Positions 8,389-16,667 of a DNA stretch of 64,000 bases are shown here, piece by piece. The stretch is from Dickeya poaceiphila (GTDB taxonomy: Bacteria; Pseudomonadota; Gammaproteobacteria; Enterobacterales; Enterobacteriaceae): NCBI RefSeq assembly GCF_007858975.2, contig NZ_CP042220.2, forward strand, positions 3,348,001-3,412,000, given 5' to 3'. Each line of letters starts with the position of its first letter. Position 1 is the stretch's first letter. A program made the position numbers and the translations under genes. The notes below the pieces were generated by a model. That model was not told the DNA's origin. It saw only the letters and a list, made by a program, of their open reading frames with translations, and made no database searches.

Positions 8389-9782
8389 ATCCGGCTCAAC
8401 TGTCTATTCGCACGTTGCAAGCCGAGCTGGCGGCAGGCCACCTCTCTGCCACCGACATTGCCCGTAACACGCTGGCGCAAATCGAACAGCACAACCCGGC
8501 TGTCAACGCGTACACCGCCGTCACAGCACAACGTATGCTGACGGAAGCCAACGGCGTGGTTCTGAAACGCCGGTTAGGCGAACCGCTGCCTGCACTGGCA
8601 GGCGTACCCTATGCGGTGAAAAACCTGTTCGATGTTGCCGGTGAAACCACCCTTGCCGGCGCCAGACTGTTCAGCCAACGCCCTCCCGCCAGTCAGGATG
8701 CGTTCGCGGTACGCCAGTTGCAGGCGCAAGGCGCATTGTTGTCCGGCTTGCTGAATATGGATGCCTACGCCTACGGCTTTACCACCGAGAACAGCCACTA
8801 CGGCGCCACCCGCAACCCGCATGATTTGACGCGTATCGCGGGGGGATCGTCCGGCGGCTCAGCCGCGGCGGTAGCAGCCGGGCTGGTGAATTTTGCACTC
8901 GGCAGCGACACCAACGGTTCGATCCGCGTTCCCGCTTCGTTGTGTGGCATCTTCGGGCTGAAACCCACTTTCGGACGGTTATCACGTCAGGGGACACAGC
9001 CGTTTGTCGGCAGCCTTGATCACATCGGCCCGCTGGCACGCAGCGTGGACGATCTGGCGCTGGTCTATGACGTACTGCAAGGCCGCGATCCGGCTGATCG
9101 CTTTCAGGCAAACCAACCACTACGATCCACCGTCCCCTCGCTGTCCGACGCGGCACCGCTGCGCAGCCGGGTACTGGGCGGTTACTTCGCACAATGGTGC
9201 GATGAACAGGCCGCCACGGCAGTACGACAGGTGGCCGATGGATTAAACGCCGACAGTGATGTGATACTGGATAATGCTGCGCTGGCGCGTACCGCGGCAT
9301 TTATTCTTTCCGCCAGCGAAGGCGGCAACCAATACCTGCCTGCGCTACAAGCCACACCGGAACAATTTGAACCGCTTTCCCGTGAACGGCTGTTGGCAGG
9401 CGCGATGATCCCTGCCGCCTGGTATGTGCAGGCTCAGCGTTTCCGCGATCATTTCCGCCGCGACATACTGGCGCTGTTTGCCGACACCGATCTGCTGATT
9501 GCACCAGCGACACCTTGCCCGGCAACGCCTGTCGGTCAGGAAACCATGCGCATCAATCACACCGATTTACCGATCCGCGCCAGCATGGGCATGTTGACCC
9601 AACCGATATCGTTCGTCGGCCTGCCGGTGGTAACGGTACCGCTGGCAACCGCCAGTGGGCTGCCTATCGGCGTGCAGCTCATCGCCGCGCCATGGCGGGA
9701 AGATATCGCGCTGCGCGCGGCCTGGCGCTTAGAGCAGCAGGGCATCGCCCGGACTCTGCCACCCGTTACTTTTCACTCATAA
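8385..9782 (+). CDS. hpxY: HpxY, AtzE-family amidase
   Basis: Amidase-signature enzyme of 465 residues. The catalytic Ser-cisSer-Lys triad is visible as the lysine of [14 protein letters not shown] and the glycine/serine stretch [15 protein letters not shown], followed by [23 protein letters not shown]. This is closest in type to AtzE (1-carboxybiuret hydrolase) and to Klebsiella HpxY. Coupled to hpxX upstream and followed 11 bp later by hpxZ. The physiological substrate in purine catabolism is not established; an N-carboxylated or carbamoylated intermediate is plausible. Confidence 0.82.
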   Translation: MNPAQLSIRTLQAELAAGHLSATDIARNTLAQIEQHNPAVNAYTAVTAQRMLTEANGVVLKRRLGEPLPALAGVPYAVKNLFDVAGETTLAGARLFSQRPPASQDAFAVRQLQAQGALLSGLLNMDAYAYGFTTENSHYGATRNPHDLTRIAGGSSGGSAAAVAAGLVNFALGSDTNGSIRVPASLCGIFGLKPTFGRLSRQGTQPFVGSLDHIGPLARSVDDLALVYDVLQGRDPADRFQANQPLRSTVPSLSDAAPLRSRVLGGYFAQWCDEQAATAVRQVADGLNADSDVILDNAALARTAAFILSASEGGNQYLPALQATPEQFEPLSRERLLAGAMIPAAWYVQAQRFRDHFRRDILALFADTDLLIAPATPCPATPVGQETMRINHTDLPIRASMGMLTQPISFVGLPVVTVPLATASGLPIGVQLIAAPWREDIALRAAWRLEQQGIARTLPPVTFHS

Positions 9783-9793
9783 GGACTTTTCAC

Positions 9794-10174
9794 ATGACAC
9801 CAGAGATAAATCTGCCTGACGTACTGGCCGAGGTTACCACCGCCTTTTACCGTTACGAAAAGGCGCTGACCGGCAACGATATTGACGTGCTGGACCAGTT
9901 GTTCTGGCACGATGCGCGTACCGTGCGTTACGGCGCATCAGAAAACCTGTACGGTATTGAGCAGATCCGCGCCTTCCGCGCTGCTCGCCCGTCAGCCGGG
10001 TTGGACCGCCAGTTGCAAAACACGGTGATCACCACCTATGGCCGCGATACGGCGGTTGCCAGTACCGAATTTCGTCGTGAAGGCAGCGAGAAAATCGGAC
10101 GCCAGATGCAAACCTGGCTGCGTACCGAACAAGGCTGGCGGATAGTAGCTGCTCATGTGAGCCTGATGGTGTAA
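9794..10174 (+). CDS. hpxZ: HpxZ, AtzH-like NTF2-fold protein (DUF3225)
   Basis: Protein of 126 residues with an NTF2-like layout: an N-terminal helix containing [21 protein letters not shown] and a C-terminal sheet ending [20 protein letters not shown]. It matches the DUF3225/AtzH family usually encoded with AtzE-like amidases. The ATG at 9794 has AAGGA 8 nt upstream; a much earlier in-frame start within hpxY is not plausible. Last gene of hpxWXYZ. Enzymatic role unproven in this setting. Confidence 0.8.
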   Translation: MTPEINLPDVLAEVTTAFYRYEKALTGNDIDVLDQLFWHDARTVRYGASENLYGIEQIRAFRAARPSAGLDRQLQNTVITTYGRDTAVASTEFRREGSEKIGRQMQTWLRTEQGWRIVAAHVSLMV

Positions 10175-10192
10175 CCAACAAAACAGCCCACG

Positions 10193-10227
10193 CCGGATAG
10201 CTGATATCTGTTTTACCGGCTATCCGG
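10193..10227. terminator. Hairpin between convergent hpxZ and hipB-like genes
   Basis: Perfect 9-bp arms CCGGATAGC (10193-10201) and GCTATCCGG (10219-10227) with a 17-nt loop containing TGTTTTACC. There is no clear T-tract on either side, so it may be a weak or Rho-assisted bidirectional terminator. Confidence 0.45.
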
Positions 10228-10232
10228 ATGAG

Positions 10233-10727
10233 TTAACGGGAGGCGGGAGTCGTGGCGAGTATCTCGGCCAGTAATGAAGGCGATACCGGAATAAGCCCCA
10301 TCTTCAGACCGAAAGGCTTAAACACTTTGTTGATGATATCCGCCGTGTAATTGCCTTTGTCATTCTCTATTTCCGACAACGTTTTACGTGATACGCCAAC
10401 CAGATTGGCATAAGCATCCTGCTTAAGACCCAGCACGGTAAGGCGCAATTCTTTCAGTGCGTTTCCCTGCGATATTTCGCCTATCATCATCCTGCGGATA
10501 ATGTTCTGCATCGCAAACTGCCTTTCGCTGGCATTGAGCGGTCTGGAATTTTTTGATGCTCTCGTTTTCGAGACATCCGCCGTCCCCGTAGTTACAACTA
10601 CGGGTAGAGCCTGAAAGCGCTCCTGCGCCACATTGCTCTCCTGCAAGCGCTGGCGCAGCTTGCGTATGGTTTCCTGAACATCATCCGCAACCGCGTAGCG
10701 CGTTATATTTTTGCGTTCCTGGCTCAT
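10233..10727 (-). CDS. HipB-like XRE-family antitoxin/regulator
   Basis: Protein of 164 residues. The C-terminal part is an XRE helix-turn-helix (RLTVLGLKQDAYANLVGV, then SRKTLSEIENDKGNYTADI, then FKPFGLKMGL), as in HipB. The N-terminal half is basic and less conserved. Its ATG overlaps the TGA of the HipA-like gene by 4 bp, so it is translated after the kinase, the reverse of E. coli hipBA. It probably neutralises the kinase and binds the repeat array upstream of the pair. Confidence 0.78.
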   Translation of the reverse strand: MSQERKNITRYAVADDVQETIRKLRQRLQESNVAQERFQALPVVVTTGTADVSKTRASKNSRPLNASERQFAMQNIIRRMMIGEISQGNALKELRLTVLGLKQDAYANLVGVSRKTLSEIENDKGNYTADIINKVFKPFGLKMGLIPVSPSLLAEILATTPASR

Positions 10728-12070
10728 AACAATCCCCAGCGCTGTAGCTTCTCAGGAAGGTAATCAAACCCGATGGAAGGCAGGTTTACTATCGACTCAG
10801 GTACGCCACGTGCCTGAAGCCGCGCTTTCAGACCAACCAGTTGCACCGCTGTCTCCTGCAATTTCGCCATCAACAACGTCGGCGGAAGAATGTCGGAAAA
10901 CAGTTCCGCTATCCGCTCAAACTGATAGTCACCGCCGATTTCCAGCGGCTCCGGCCATTTGGTCGCTCTGGCAATGCCCGCGGGGTCAGCCTTCATCGGT
11001 GCAAAATCGTAAATCGGTGCCAACCGAATCCCCTGTTCATCTTTGAGAAACGCGGTATTGCGACCATGGTTATCACTGTTGCCGAAGGCAATATTCAACA
11101 GATCGCGTCGCACCCACTCAACCACAAACGCCTCAGGGTCAAAAAATTTTCCCTCTACGCTAACCGTATGACTGGACGCGATTTTGGCGATCACCGCCCG
11201 AATCACCTGATCGTGCCGCAGCGCACTACCCGGCCCGGCCCGCAGCAGGGAATACACCGACTCCATACCGTATCGTTTAACCTGTCCATTGCCGGGGAAT
11301 TCGATATCAAAGCGCGGCAACCAGAGCGACGGATAATGCCGTCCTTCTTCCAGGCGCATACCCGCCACAGGAATGGTGTCGAACCCCATATAGGCCAGCT
11401 CATGGTAATAATGAAACTCGGCTCGCAGGATGTCGCCGTCAATCTCACTGCGCTGCCCACGCGGAAACTTCACCAGATAAGCGGCATCACAACAGTTGGG
11501 ATCATCCTGCCAGGTATCGATCCATACCTTATCGTCCGCATGACATCGCAACAGCAGCTTTGGCGCTTCACCTCCCGCACCTGTAGCCCCTCCGGCAGCG
11601 GCACCACGTTGTTGCGCATAATCCAGAAAATCGCTGGCCCGGTTCTTCACATCCTCAATGCTGAAAAAGCGGGTTTTACCATGATGTCGGGCTGGAACTG
11701 ATTCTTTGATACGCAAATTACCAACCGGTGCAATGGTGGCATGGCGCAACAAGACATAATTTTGCAACTGTGCCGGCAACCCAGAGAGATCAAGATGATC
11801 AATCCAATACTGTCGGCTGGCGCCTGCCGGCATAATGTCATCCAGAAAGCGCATCCATCCGGGTTCACCACCATCATCAAAGAAGACCCGGACCGGGTAA
11901 TTGACGGAAACCGCGTGGTGGTCATCACAATCTATATAGTCAATGCCATAATCAGACGCATAATCCAGCCGCGTTAGCAGGTAATTATTCTGGTCGCTAT
12001 CAGGAAAACCGATCTCGGCAATATCCTGCCACACATTATCGACAAACGCCTGAACAGTCAGTCGCTCCAT
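10724..12070 (-). CDS. HipA-like Ser/Thr kinase toxin
   Basis: HipA-family kinase of 448 residues. The ATP-site glycine-rich loop region reads GAGGEAPKLLLR, the ATP lysine is in AYLVKFP, the catalytic loop is FGNSDNHGRNTAFL (Asp and Asn present) and the metal-binding Asp is in LAPIYDF. All expected catalytic residues appear present. In E. coli HipA, which phosphorylates glutamyl-tRNA synthetase, this loop carries the autophosphorylated Ser150; here the loop AAAGGATGAGGEAPK has Thr but no Ser. The ATG at 12068-12070 follows GGAGGGG; an upstream in-frame extension is hydrophobic and overlaps the promoter. The target is unknown. The unit interrupts the hpx cluster and looks like an acquired module. 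Confidence 0.8.
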   Translation of the reverse strand: MERLTVQAFVDNVWQDIAEIGFPDSDQNNYLLTRLDYASDYGIDYIDCDDHHAVSVNYPVRVFFDDGGEPGWMRFLDDIMPAGASRQYWIDHLDLSGLPAQLQNYVLLRHATIAPVGNLRIKESVPARHHGKTRFFSIEDVKNRASDFLDYAQQRGAAAGGATGAGGEAPKLLLRCHADDKVWIDTWQDDPNCCDAAYLVKFPRGQRSEIDGDILRAEFHYYHELAYMGFDTIPVAGMRLEEGRHYPSLWLPRFDIEFPGNGQVKRYGMESVYSLLRAGPGSALRHDQVIRAVIAKIASSHTVSVEGKFFDPEAFVVEWVRRDLLNIAFGNSDNHGRNTAFLKDEQGIRLAPIYDFAPMKADPAGIARATKWPEPLEIGGDYQFERIAELFSDILPPTLLMAKLQETAVQLVGLKARLQARGVPESIVNLPSIGFDYLPEKLQRWGLL

Positions 12071-12097
12071 AGCCCCTCCGCGCTCATTACGTGTAGC

Positions 12098-12126
12098 ATA
12101 GCACACCCAAAATACCAGAAAGACAA
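12098..12126 (-). promoter_or_regulatory. Candidate sigma-70 promoter of the hipA/hipB-like operon
   Basis: Minus strand: TTGTCT (12126-12121), 17-bp spacer, TGCTAT (12103-12098), ending about 27 bp before the HipA-like start codon. The module therefore need not depend on hpx transcription. Confidence 0.5.
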
Positions 12127-12140
12127 TTAAAGACACCAAA

Positions 12141-12267
12141 AGGTAACATTAACTAAATAAACTCAATTTAATGTTACCTATACGTATCAAAAGCCAATCA
12201 GCCAATAATGAAACCTATAGGTATCATAAAATGCAAAAAAACCAAACAACGAAACCTATCAGTTACA
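12141..12267. repeat. Operator-like repeat array upstream of the HipA-like gene
   Basis: AT-rich region with three related direct copies: ACCTATACGTATCA (12176-12189), ACCTATAGGTATCA (12213-12226) and the weaker ACCTATCAGTTACA (12254-12267). In addition there is a perfect 12-bp inverted repeat, AGGTAACATTAA (12141-12152) with TTAATGTTACCT (12168-12179). This resembles the multi-operator arrangement of HipB-type autoregulation. Confidence 0.55.
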
Positions 12268-12344
12268 TTGTTTGGCTCAAGCAGATATGGAATGAAACGA
12301 GATGAATTAAAACCGGTAAACGCGCAACCGCTATTATGATCGCG

Positions 12345-13292
12345 TCAGTCCTGATACGGATGAACCCGATGCCAGTGCTCGGCGATATCCTGACGGCGGC
12401 AGACCCACACCCGCTCGTGCTGCTGGATATAATCGAGGAACCGTTGTAACGCCCGGAAACGACCTGGCCGCCCCAGCAGGCGACAATGCATACCAATCGA
12501 CATCATTTTCGGCGCATCCTCCCCTTCGGCATACAACACATCAAAGCTATCTTTCAGATAGCTGAAAAACTGCTCGCCGCTGTTGAACCCCTGCGGTGAG
12601 GCGAAGCGCATATCATTAGCATCCAACGTATAGGGAACGATCAAATGCGGCTTCACCGCGCCGTCTGCACGCCGTACCGGCAACCAGAAGGGTAGATCGT
12701 CGCCATAGTAGTCGCTGTCGTAGAGGAAACCACCCTGCTCCAGCACCAGTTGTCGGGTGTGGGGGCTGTCGCGTCCGGTGTACCAGCCTAGCGGCGGCTG
12801 GCCGAACAATTCGGTATGCACCGCGATAGCCTGTTGCAAATGTGCACGCTCGGTGTCGATATCCATATTCTGGTAGTGGATCCAACGCCAGCCGTGGCTA
12901 ACCACGTCATAGTCCGCCGCCCTGATAGCCTCGACCACCGCTGGGTTCCGCGCCAGTGCCATCGCCACGCCGAACACCGTCATCGGCAAGCCACGGCGTT
13001 GAAACTCCTGATGAATACGCCAGAAACCAGCGCGGGAGCCGTATTCATAGAGCGAATCCATCGACATATGTCGCGTCGGGTAACTGGCAGCACCGATGAT
13101 ATCGGACAAAAATTGCTCAGATCCGGCGTCGCCGTGCAGCACATGCTTTTCCGCCCCTTCTTCGTAATTCAGTACAAACTGCACCGCGATGCGAGCCTGT
13201 CCGGGCCAACGAGCGTGTGGCGGTTGACCAGCATAACCTATCAGATCACGCGGGTAGTCAGGGTCTGAACCCCATAGCTGAGAAAGTGTCAT
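12345..13292 (-). CDS. hpxB: Allantoinase PuuE (polysaccharide-deacetylase fold)
   Basis: Protein of 315 residues of the PuuE family, a cofactor-independent allantoinase with the polysaccharide-deacetylase fold. It opens allantoin to allantoate. Family segments seen are YPRDLIGYAGQPPHARWPG, FVLNYEEGAEKHVLHGD, HGWRWIHYQNMD and GWYTGRDSPHTRQLV, with MMSIGMHCRLLGRPGR near the end. Third gene of hpxSAB, 39 bp after the racemase gene. It supplies substrate for the allantoate amidohydrolase at the left edge. Confidence 0.87.
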   Translation of the reverse strand: MTLSQLWGSDPDYPRDLIGYAGQPPHARWPGQARIAVQFVLNYEEGAEKHVLHGDAGSEQFLSDIIGAASYPTRHMSMDSLYEYGSRAGFWRIHQEFQRRGLPMTVFGVAMALARNPAVVEAIRAADYDVVSHGWRWIHYQNMDIDTERAHLQQAIAVHTELFGQPPLGWYTGRDSPHTRQLVLEQGGFLYDSDYYGDDLPFWLPVRRADGAVKPHLIVPYTLDANDMRFASPQGFNSGEQFFSYLKDSFDVLYAEGEDAPKMMSIGMHCRLLGRPGRFRALQRFLDYIQQHERVWVCRRQDIAEHWHRVHPYQD

Positions 13293-13331
13293 GGTGTCTT
13301 TCCTTAATTATGATGACAGCAACAGCACCGC

Positions 13332-14069
13332 TTAACGTAGCGCCTCGAATGCGCCGGTTAACGGCTTGTCCAGCGGGTAGTCGAGATCGCCGTGTTTGCT
13401 GGTGCTTAGCCCCAGCCCAACCAGCGATTCCACCATTTTCACCGCCGCTCCCACGCCATCGATCACCGGGATACCTAATTCCTGCGTCAGCGCCTGCGCC
13501 AGATCGGCCATACCACCGCAACCCAGCACAATCGCGCCGGCTCCATCCTGCCGCTTCGCTTGTATACACATTTCCCGCACTTTATGTTGCGCCAGCCCGT
13601 GTCCATCCTCCAGTGCCAGCACCGGCAGATCAATGGCGTGCAGTGCGGCGCAGTGATGCTCAAAGCCGTAGCGCTGCAACAGATGACGTGCGATGACAAG
13701 CGTGCGCGGCAGCGTGGTGACGATGGAAAAACGCGTCGCCACCAGCGTTGCCAAATGCATCGCCGCTTCCGCGATGCCCACCACCGGCGCACTCGCCAGT
13801 TCCCGTGCCGCCAGCAGACCGGGGTCGCCAAAGCAGGCAATGACATGGCCGCTGACGCCCTGCTCGCGTCCCAGCCGAATCTGCTCCAGCACGCCGAGAG
13901 TCGCCACCGCTTCATCAAAATGCCCTTCGATAGACGGCACGCCTTGTGACGGACATACCGCCAGAATATCGGTGCCGGGCGCCGCCACTCGCCGCGCCGC
14001 GTCGCCGATGGTTTCAGTCATTGCCAGACTGGTATTGGGGTTGATTACCTGAATCACACATCGGCTCAT
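13332..14069 (-). CDS. hpxA: Allantoin racemase (Asp/Glu/hydantoin racemase family)
   Basis: Protein of 245 residues with the two family catalytic cysteines, Cys79 in HVIACFGDPG and Cys184 in AIVLGCGGMADL. It starts with VIQVINPNTSLAMTETI, the usual N-terminus of hydantoin/allantoin racemases. It would interconvert allantoin enantiomers so that a stereospecific allantoinase can use both. Located 15 bp behind the GntR regulator gene in hpxSAB. A general hydantoin racemase is the main alternative. Confidence 0.85.
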   Translation of the reverse strand: MSRCVIQVINPNTSLAMTETIGDAARRVAAPGTDILAVCPSQGVPSIEGHFDEAVATLGVLEQIRLGREQGVSGHVIACFGDPGLLAARELASAPVVGIAEAAMHLATLVATRFSIVTTLPRTLVIARHLLQRYGFEHHCAALHAIDLPVLALEDGHGLAQHKVREMCIQAKRQDGAGAIVLGCGGMADLAQALTQELGIPVIDGVGAAVKMVESLVGLGLSTSKHGDLDYPLDKPLTGAFEALR

Positions 14070-14084
14070 TCGGCCTGCTCCTTC

Positions 14085-14810
14085 CTATTGTGATCTAGCT
14101 GACTTCAGATGACTGAACAACTGCGAGAAATCCGGCGTAGCCGCGCTGTCGCCACCAAAACGCAGGCTGGCGACGATATCGTCGAAATGTTGTTGCATAG
14201 CGGTAGTCAGCGCTGCCAGATCCCGGTTGCGCAGCAGCATCAACAAATCATGGTGATCGTGACAACGGCATCCCTGCTGCCAGGGCGCGCCGTAGGCAGC
14301 AATCACCAGCGATGAGCGCAACGTCAATTGCGACACCATACGGGTTAACACGCTGTTGCCGGAAATCGCCTGCAACTGAATATGGAAGGCGGCTGACAGG
14401 CGGATCGCTTCCGGCCCGTTGCGATCCTGATGTGCTTGCTCTTCCGCTGCCATCAATTTCTCCAGTGCTGCCAGGTGCGGCGGCTGACAGTGAGCCAAAA
14501 CCGCGGGCAGGTTGGCGCACTCCATCAGGCTGCGGGTTTGAAAGATCTCACGCGCTTCCTCTACCGTCGGTGTCGCCACCTGTGCACCACGCTTGGGCAA
14601 CAGCGTGATCATTTGCACCGTCGCCAGACGCTGCAGCACCTTGCGGATCCCGGTACGGCTGACGCCGAATACCTCCGCCAGCGACTCTTCCGGCAGGCGG
14701 ACACCCGGCAACAATTGATGCTCAACAATCGCATTCAGCAGCGCATGGTAGATAACGTCATCTTTTTGCTCGAAAAATGTCTCTTGTCCGAGACCATAAA
14801 TATCGTTCAT
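14085..14810 (-). CDS. hpxS: GntR/FadR-family regulator HpxS
   Basis: Protein of 241 residues. The N-terminal winged HTH (VIYHALLNAIVEHQLLPG to GVSRTGIRKVLQRLATVQMI) is followed by an all-helical FCD ligand domain containing EIFQTRSLMECANLPAVL and FHIQLQAISGN, with metal-binding-type histidines at the end (HDHHDLL). First gene of hpxSAB, divergent from the permease gene. Two related 10-bp palindromes in the intergenic region are its likely operators. The effector is probably allantoin or a related ureide, by analogy with Klebsiella HpxS. Confidence 0.83.
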   Translation of the reverse strand: MNDIYGLGQETFFEQKDDVIYHALLNAIVEHQLLPGVRLPEESLAEVFGVSRTGIRKVLQRLATVQMITLLPKRGAQVATPTVEEAREIFQTRSLMECANLPAVLAHCQPPHLAALEKLMAAEEQAHQDRNGPEAIRLSAAFHIQLQAISGNSVLTRMVSQLTLRSSLVIAAYGAPWQQGCRCHDHHDLLMLLRNRDLAALTTAMQQHFDDIVASLRFGGDSAATPDFSQLFSHLKSARSQ

Positions 14811-14841
14811 TGGCTTTTTCCGTCATCACGTCACCACCAGA

Positions 14842-14873
14842 TCGTACACAAAAAATAAATTTATTGTATACAA
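14842..14873. promoter_or_regulatory. Candidate HpxS (GntR) operators
   Basis: TTGTATACAA (14864-14873, perfect palindrome) and TCGTACACAA (14842-14851, 8/10 identical) lie 22 bp apart, about two helical turns, in the divergent hpxS/permease region. Short AT-rich palindromes of this form are typical FadR-subfamily sites. Confidence 0.5.
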
Positions 14874-14885
14874 AATTCACCAATC

Positions 14886-14901
14886 TGGCCCAAATCCTGC
14901 A
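14886..14901 (+). promoter_or_regulatory. Candidate sigma-54 promoter of the allantoin permease gene
   Basis: TGGCCCAAATCCTGCA has the GG (-24) and GC (-12) elements with exact spacing and differs from TGGCACG-N4-TTGCW at few positions. It ends 62 bp before the permease ATG and lies directly downstream of the GntR-type operators. Confidence 0.5.
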
Positions 14902-14963
14902 ACACATCACAGGACAGGTTATTCATCTCTATTTTTATCGTCATCAAAAAAGGAGCAGATTCC

Positions 14964-16448
14964 ATGCCAGAAAAAATGACATCCGCCGGAACCACCCCGG
15001 CACATTACAGCCCAAGACTGTGTAATGAAGATTTGGCTCCGACACGTGAACAAAGCTGGTCCTGGTACAATATCTTTTCCTTCTGGATGTCGGATGTTCA
15101 CAGCATGGGCGGCTACGTGGTAGCAGCCAGTTTCTTTACGCTGGGTCTGGCTAGTTGGCAGGTGCTGCTGTGTCTGCTGGCAGGTATCTGCATCGTGCAA
15201 CTGTGCGCCAATCTGGTAGCCAAACCCAGCCAGCTCAGCGGTGTGCCCTATGCGGTGATTTGCCGTCAGTCCTTCGGGGTGTTCGGCGCCAACATTCCGG
15301 CGGTAATCCGCGGCCTGATCGCGTTCGCCTGGTACGGCATACAGACCTATCTGGCCGCCAACGCATTGATGCTGGTGTTGCTGAAATTCGCCCCGTCGCT
15401 TACCTCACTGACGACCAGCCACTGGCTTGGCCTGTCAACGCTGGGATGGCTGTGCTTTGGCGTCATGTGGCTGCTACAGGCGATGGTGTTCTGGCACGGC
15501 ATGAGCGCTATCAAGCGGTTTATCGATGTTGCTGGCCCGGCGGTTTATGTGGTGATGCTGGCACTGGCGGGATGGATTGTATACAAAACCGGGCTGGAAA
15601 ATATCTCTTTCACCCTGAGTAGCAAATCACTCAGCAGCGGCGAGCAGGTATGGCAGATGATTACCGCCACGGCGCTGGTGGTGTCTTATTTTTCCGGGCC
15701 ATTGCTGAACTTCGGCGATTTTTCCCGTTACGGCAAAAGTATGCAGGAAATCTACCGCGGCAACCGCTGGGGACTGCCATTCAACTTCCTGCTGTTCTCC
15801 ATTGTCACGGTGGTGATTGTCTCCGGCACCCAGTCCCTGTTCGGCCAAATGATCACCGATCCGATAGAAACCGTTAGCCGCGTCGGCAACAGCGTGGCGG
15901 TAGCGCTGGGCCTGCTGACCATGATTGTCGCCACCATCGGCATCAATATTGTCGCCAATTTCGTTTCCCCGGCGTTCGATTTTTCCAACTGTTCGCCGCA
16001 GCGTATCAGTTTCCGTACCGGCGGGATGATTGCCGCCGTCGGTTCAGTCCTGTTGACCCCGTGGAACCTGTTCAATTCACCAGAACTGATCCACTACACA
16101 CTTGACGTGCTGGGCGCATTTATCGGCCCATTGTTCGGCATCCTGCTGGCGGATTTTTACCTGATCAAAGGCGGCAAGGTGGATGTAGACGCACTGTTCA
16201 ACGCCACCCCGAATGGTCGCTACTGGTACCGTAACGGCATCAATCCGAATGCGGTGCTGGCACTGCTGCCGTCGGTGGCTATCGGGCTGGTCATCAGTTT
16301 CGTACCAGCCTGGCATGAAGTCGCCAACTTCAGTTGGTTCATCGGCGTCGGCCTGGGCGCAGGTAGCTACCGTTATCTGGCGCGCCGGGAAAAAGCGGCC
16401 ACGCCAGGCACCGCCAACTTGTCAGGTTTAGTACTGGGCAAAGAGTAA
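14964..16448 (+). CDS. hpxP: NCS1-family allantoin/purine permease
   Basis: Inner-membrane transporter of 494 residues with about 12 hydrophobic segments. Typical NCS1 features are NEDLAPTREQSWSWYNIFSF at the N-terminus, GVPYAVICRQSFGVFGANIPA, and WYGIQTYLAANAL, as in PucI/allantoin permeases. The ATG at 14964 is preceded by AAGGAGCAG. It is divergent from hpxS, controlled by putative GntR and sigma-54 sites, and followed by the allophanate hydrolase gene. The substrate is most likely allantoin. Uracil or hydantoin transport is possible in this family. Confidence 0.82.
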   Translation: MPEKMTSAGTTPAHYSPRLCNEDLAPTREQSWSWYNIFSFWMSDVHSMGGYVVAASFFTLGLASWQVLLCLLAGICIVQLCANLVAKPSQLSGVPYAVICRQSFGVFGANIPAVIRGLIAFAWYGIQTYLAANALMLVLLKFAPSLTSLTTSHWLGLSTLGWLCFGVMWLLQAMVFWHGMSAIKRFIDVAGPAVYVVMLALAGWIVYKTGLENISFTLSSKSLSSGEQVWQMITATALVVSYFSGPLLNFGDFSRYGKSMQEIYRGNRWGLPFNFLLFSIVTVVIVSGTQSLFGQMITDPIETVSRVGNSVAVALGLLTMIVATIGINIVANFVSPAFDFSNCSPQRISFRTGGMIAAVGSVLLTPWNLFNSPELIHYTLDVLGAFIGPLFGILLADFYLIKGGKVDVDALFNATPNGRYWYRNGINPNAVLALLPSVAIGLVISFVPAWHEVANFSWFIGVGLGAGSYRYLARREKAATPGTANLSGLVLGKE

Positions 16449-16465
16449 AAAAGAATCACCCAGCC

Positions 16466-16486
16466 CCGGATCATAACGATCCGGGT
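16466..16486 (+). terminator. Hairpin after the permease gene
   Basis: CCCGGATC (16466-16473), 5-nt loop, GATCCGGG (16479-16486), 17 bp after the permease stop codon. The stem is strong but followed by TGCTTACC rather than a T-tract, so termination may be partial. Confidence 0.5.
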
Positions 16487-16613
16487 GCTTACCCCGCCAG
16501 CGTGCCCCGTTTTTGCTCCTACTCTGGGTTAGGCTGTGCCACTACAGTGCATCGCACTATTACCGCCCTGTGACTTTTTAAAAAATCACTTTATAAACAG
16601 AAAATTAAAAAAC

Positions 16614-16629
16614 TGGCACAAGGTTTGAA
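16614..16629 (+). promoter_or_regulatory. Candidate sigma-54 promoter of the allophanate hydrolase gene
   Basis: TGGCACAAGGTTTGAA matches the -24 element perfectly and the -12 element except TTGAA for TTGCA. It ends 38 bp before the ATG. Upstream at 16537-16553 there are GTGC/GCAC half-sites that could bind an NtrC-type activator, but no full site is evident. Confidence 0.52.
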
Positions 16630-16667
16630 TATTGCCAGCCATCTTCTATACCCGTTGGAATTATCTT

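Noticed and set aside
13556..13570. TTGTATACAC inside the racemase gene as a further GntR site
   Set aside because: One mismatch to the palindrome and coding constraint; a chance match is likely.
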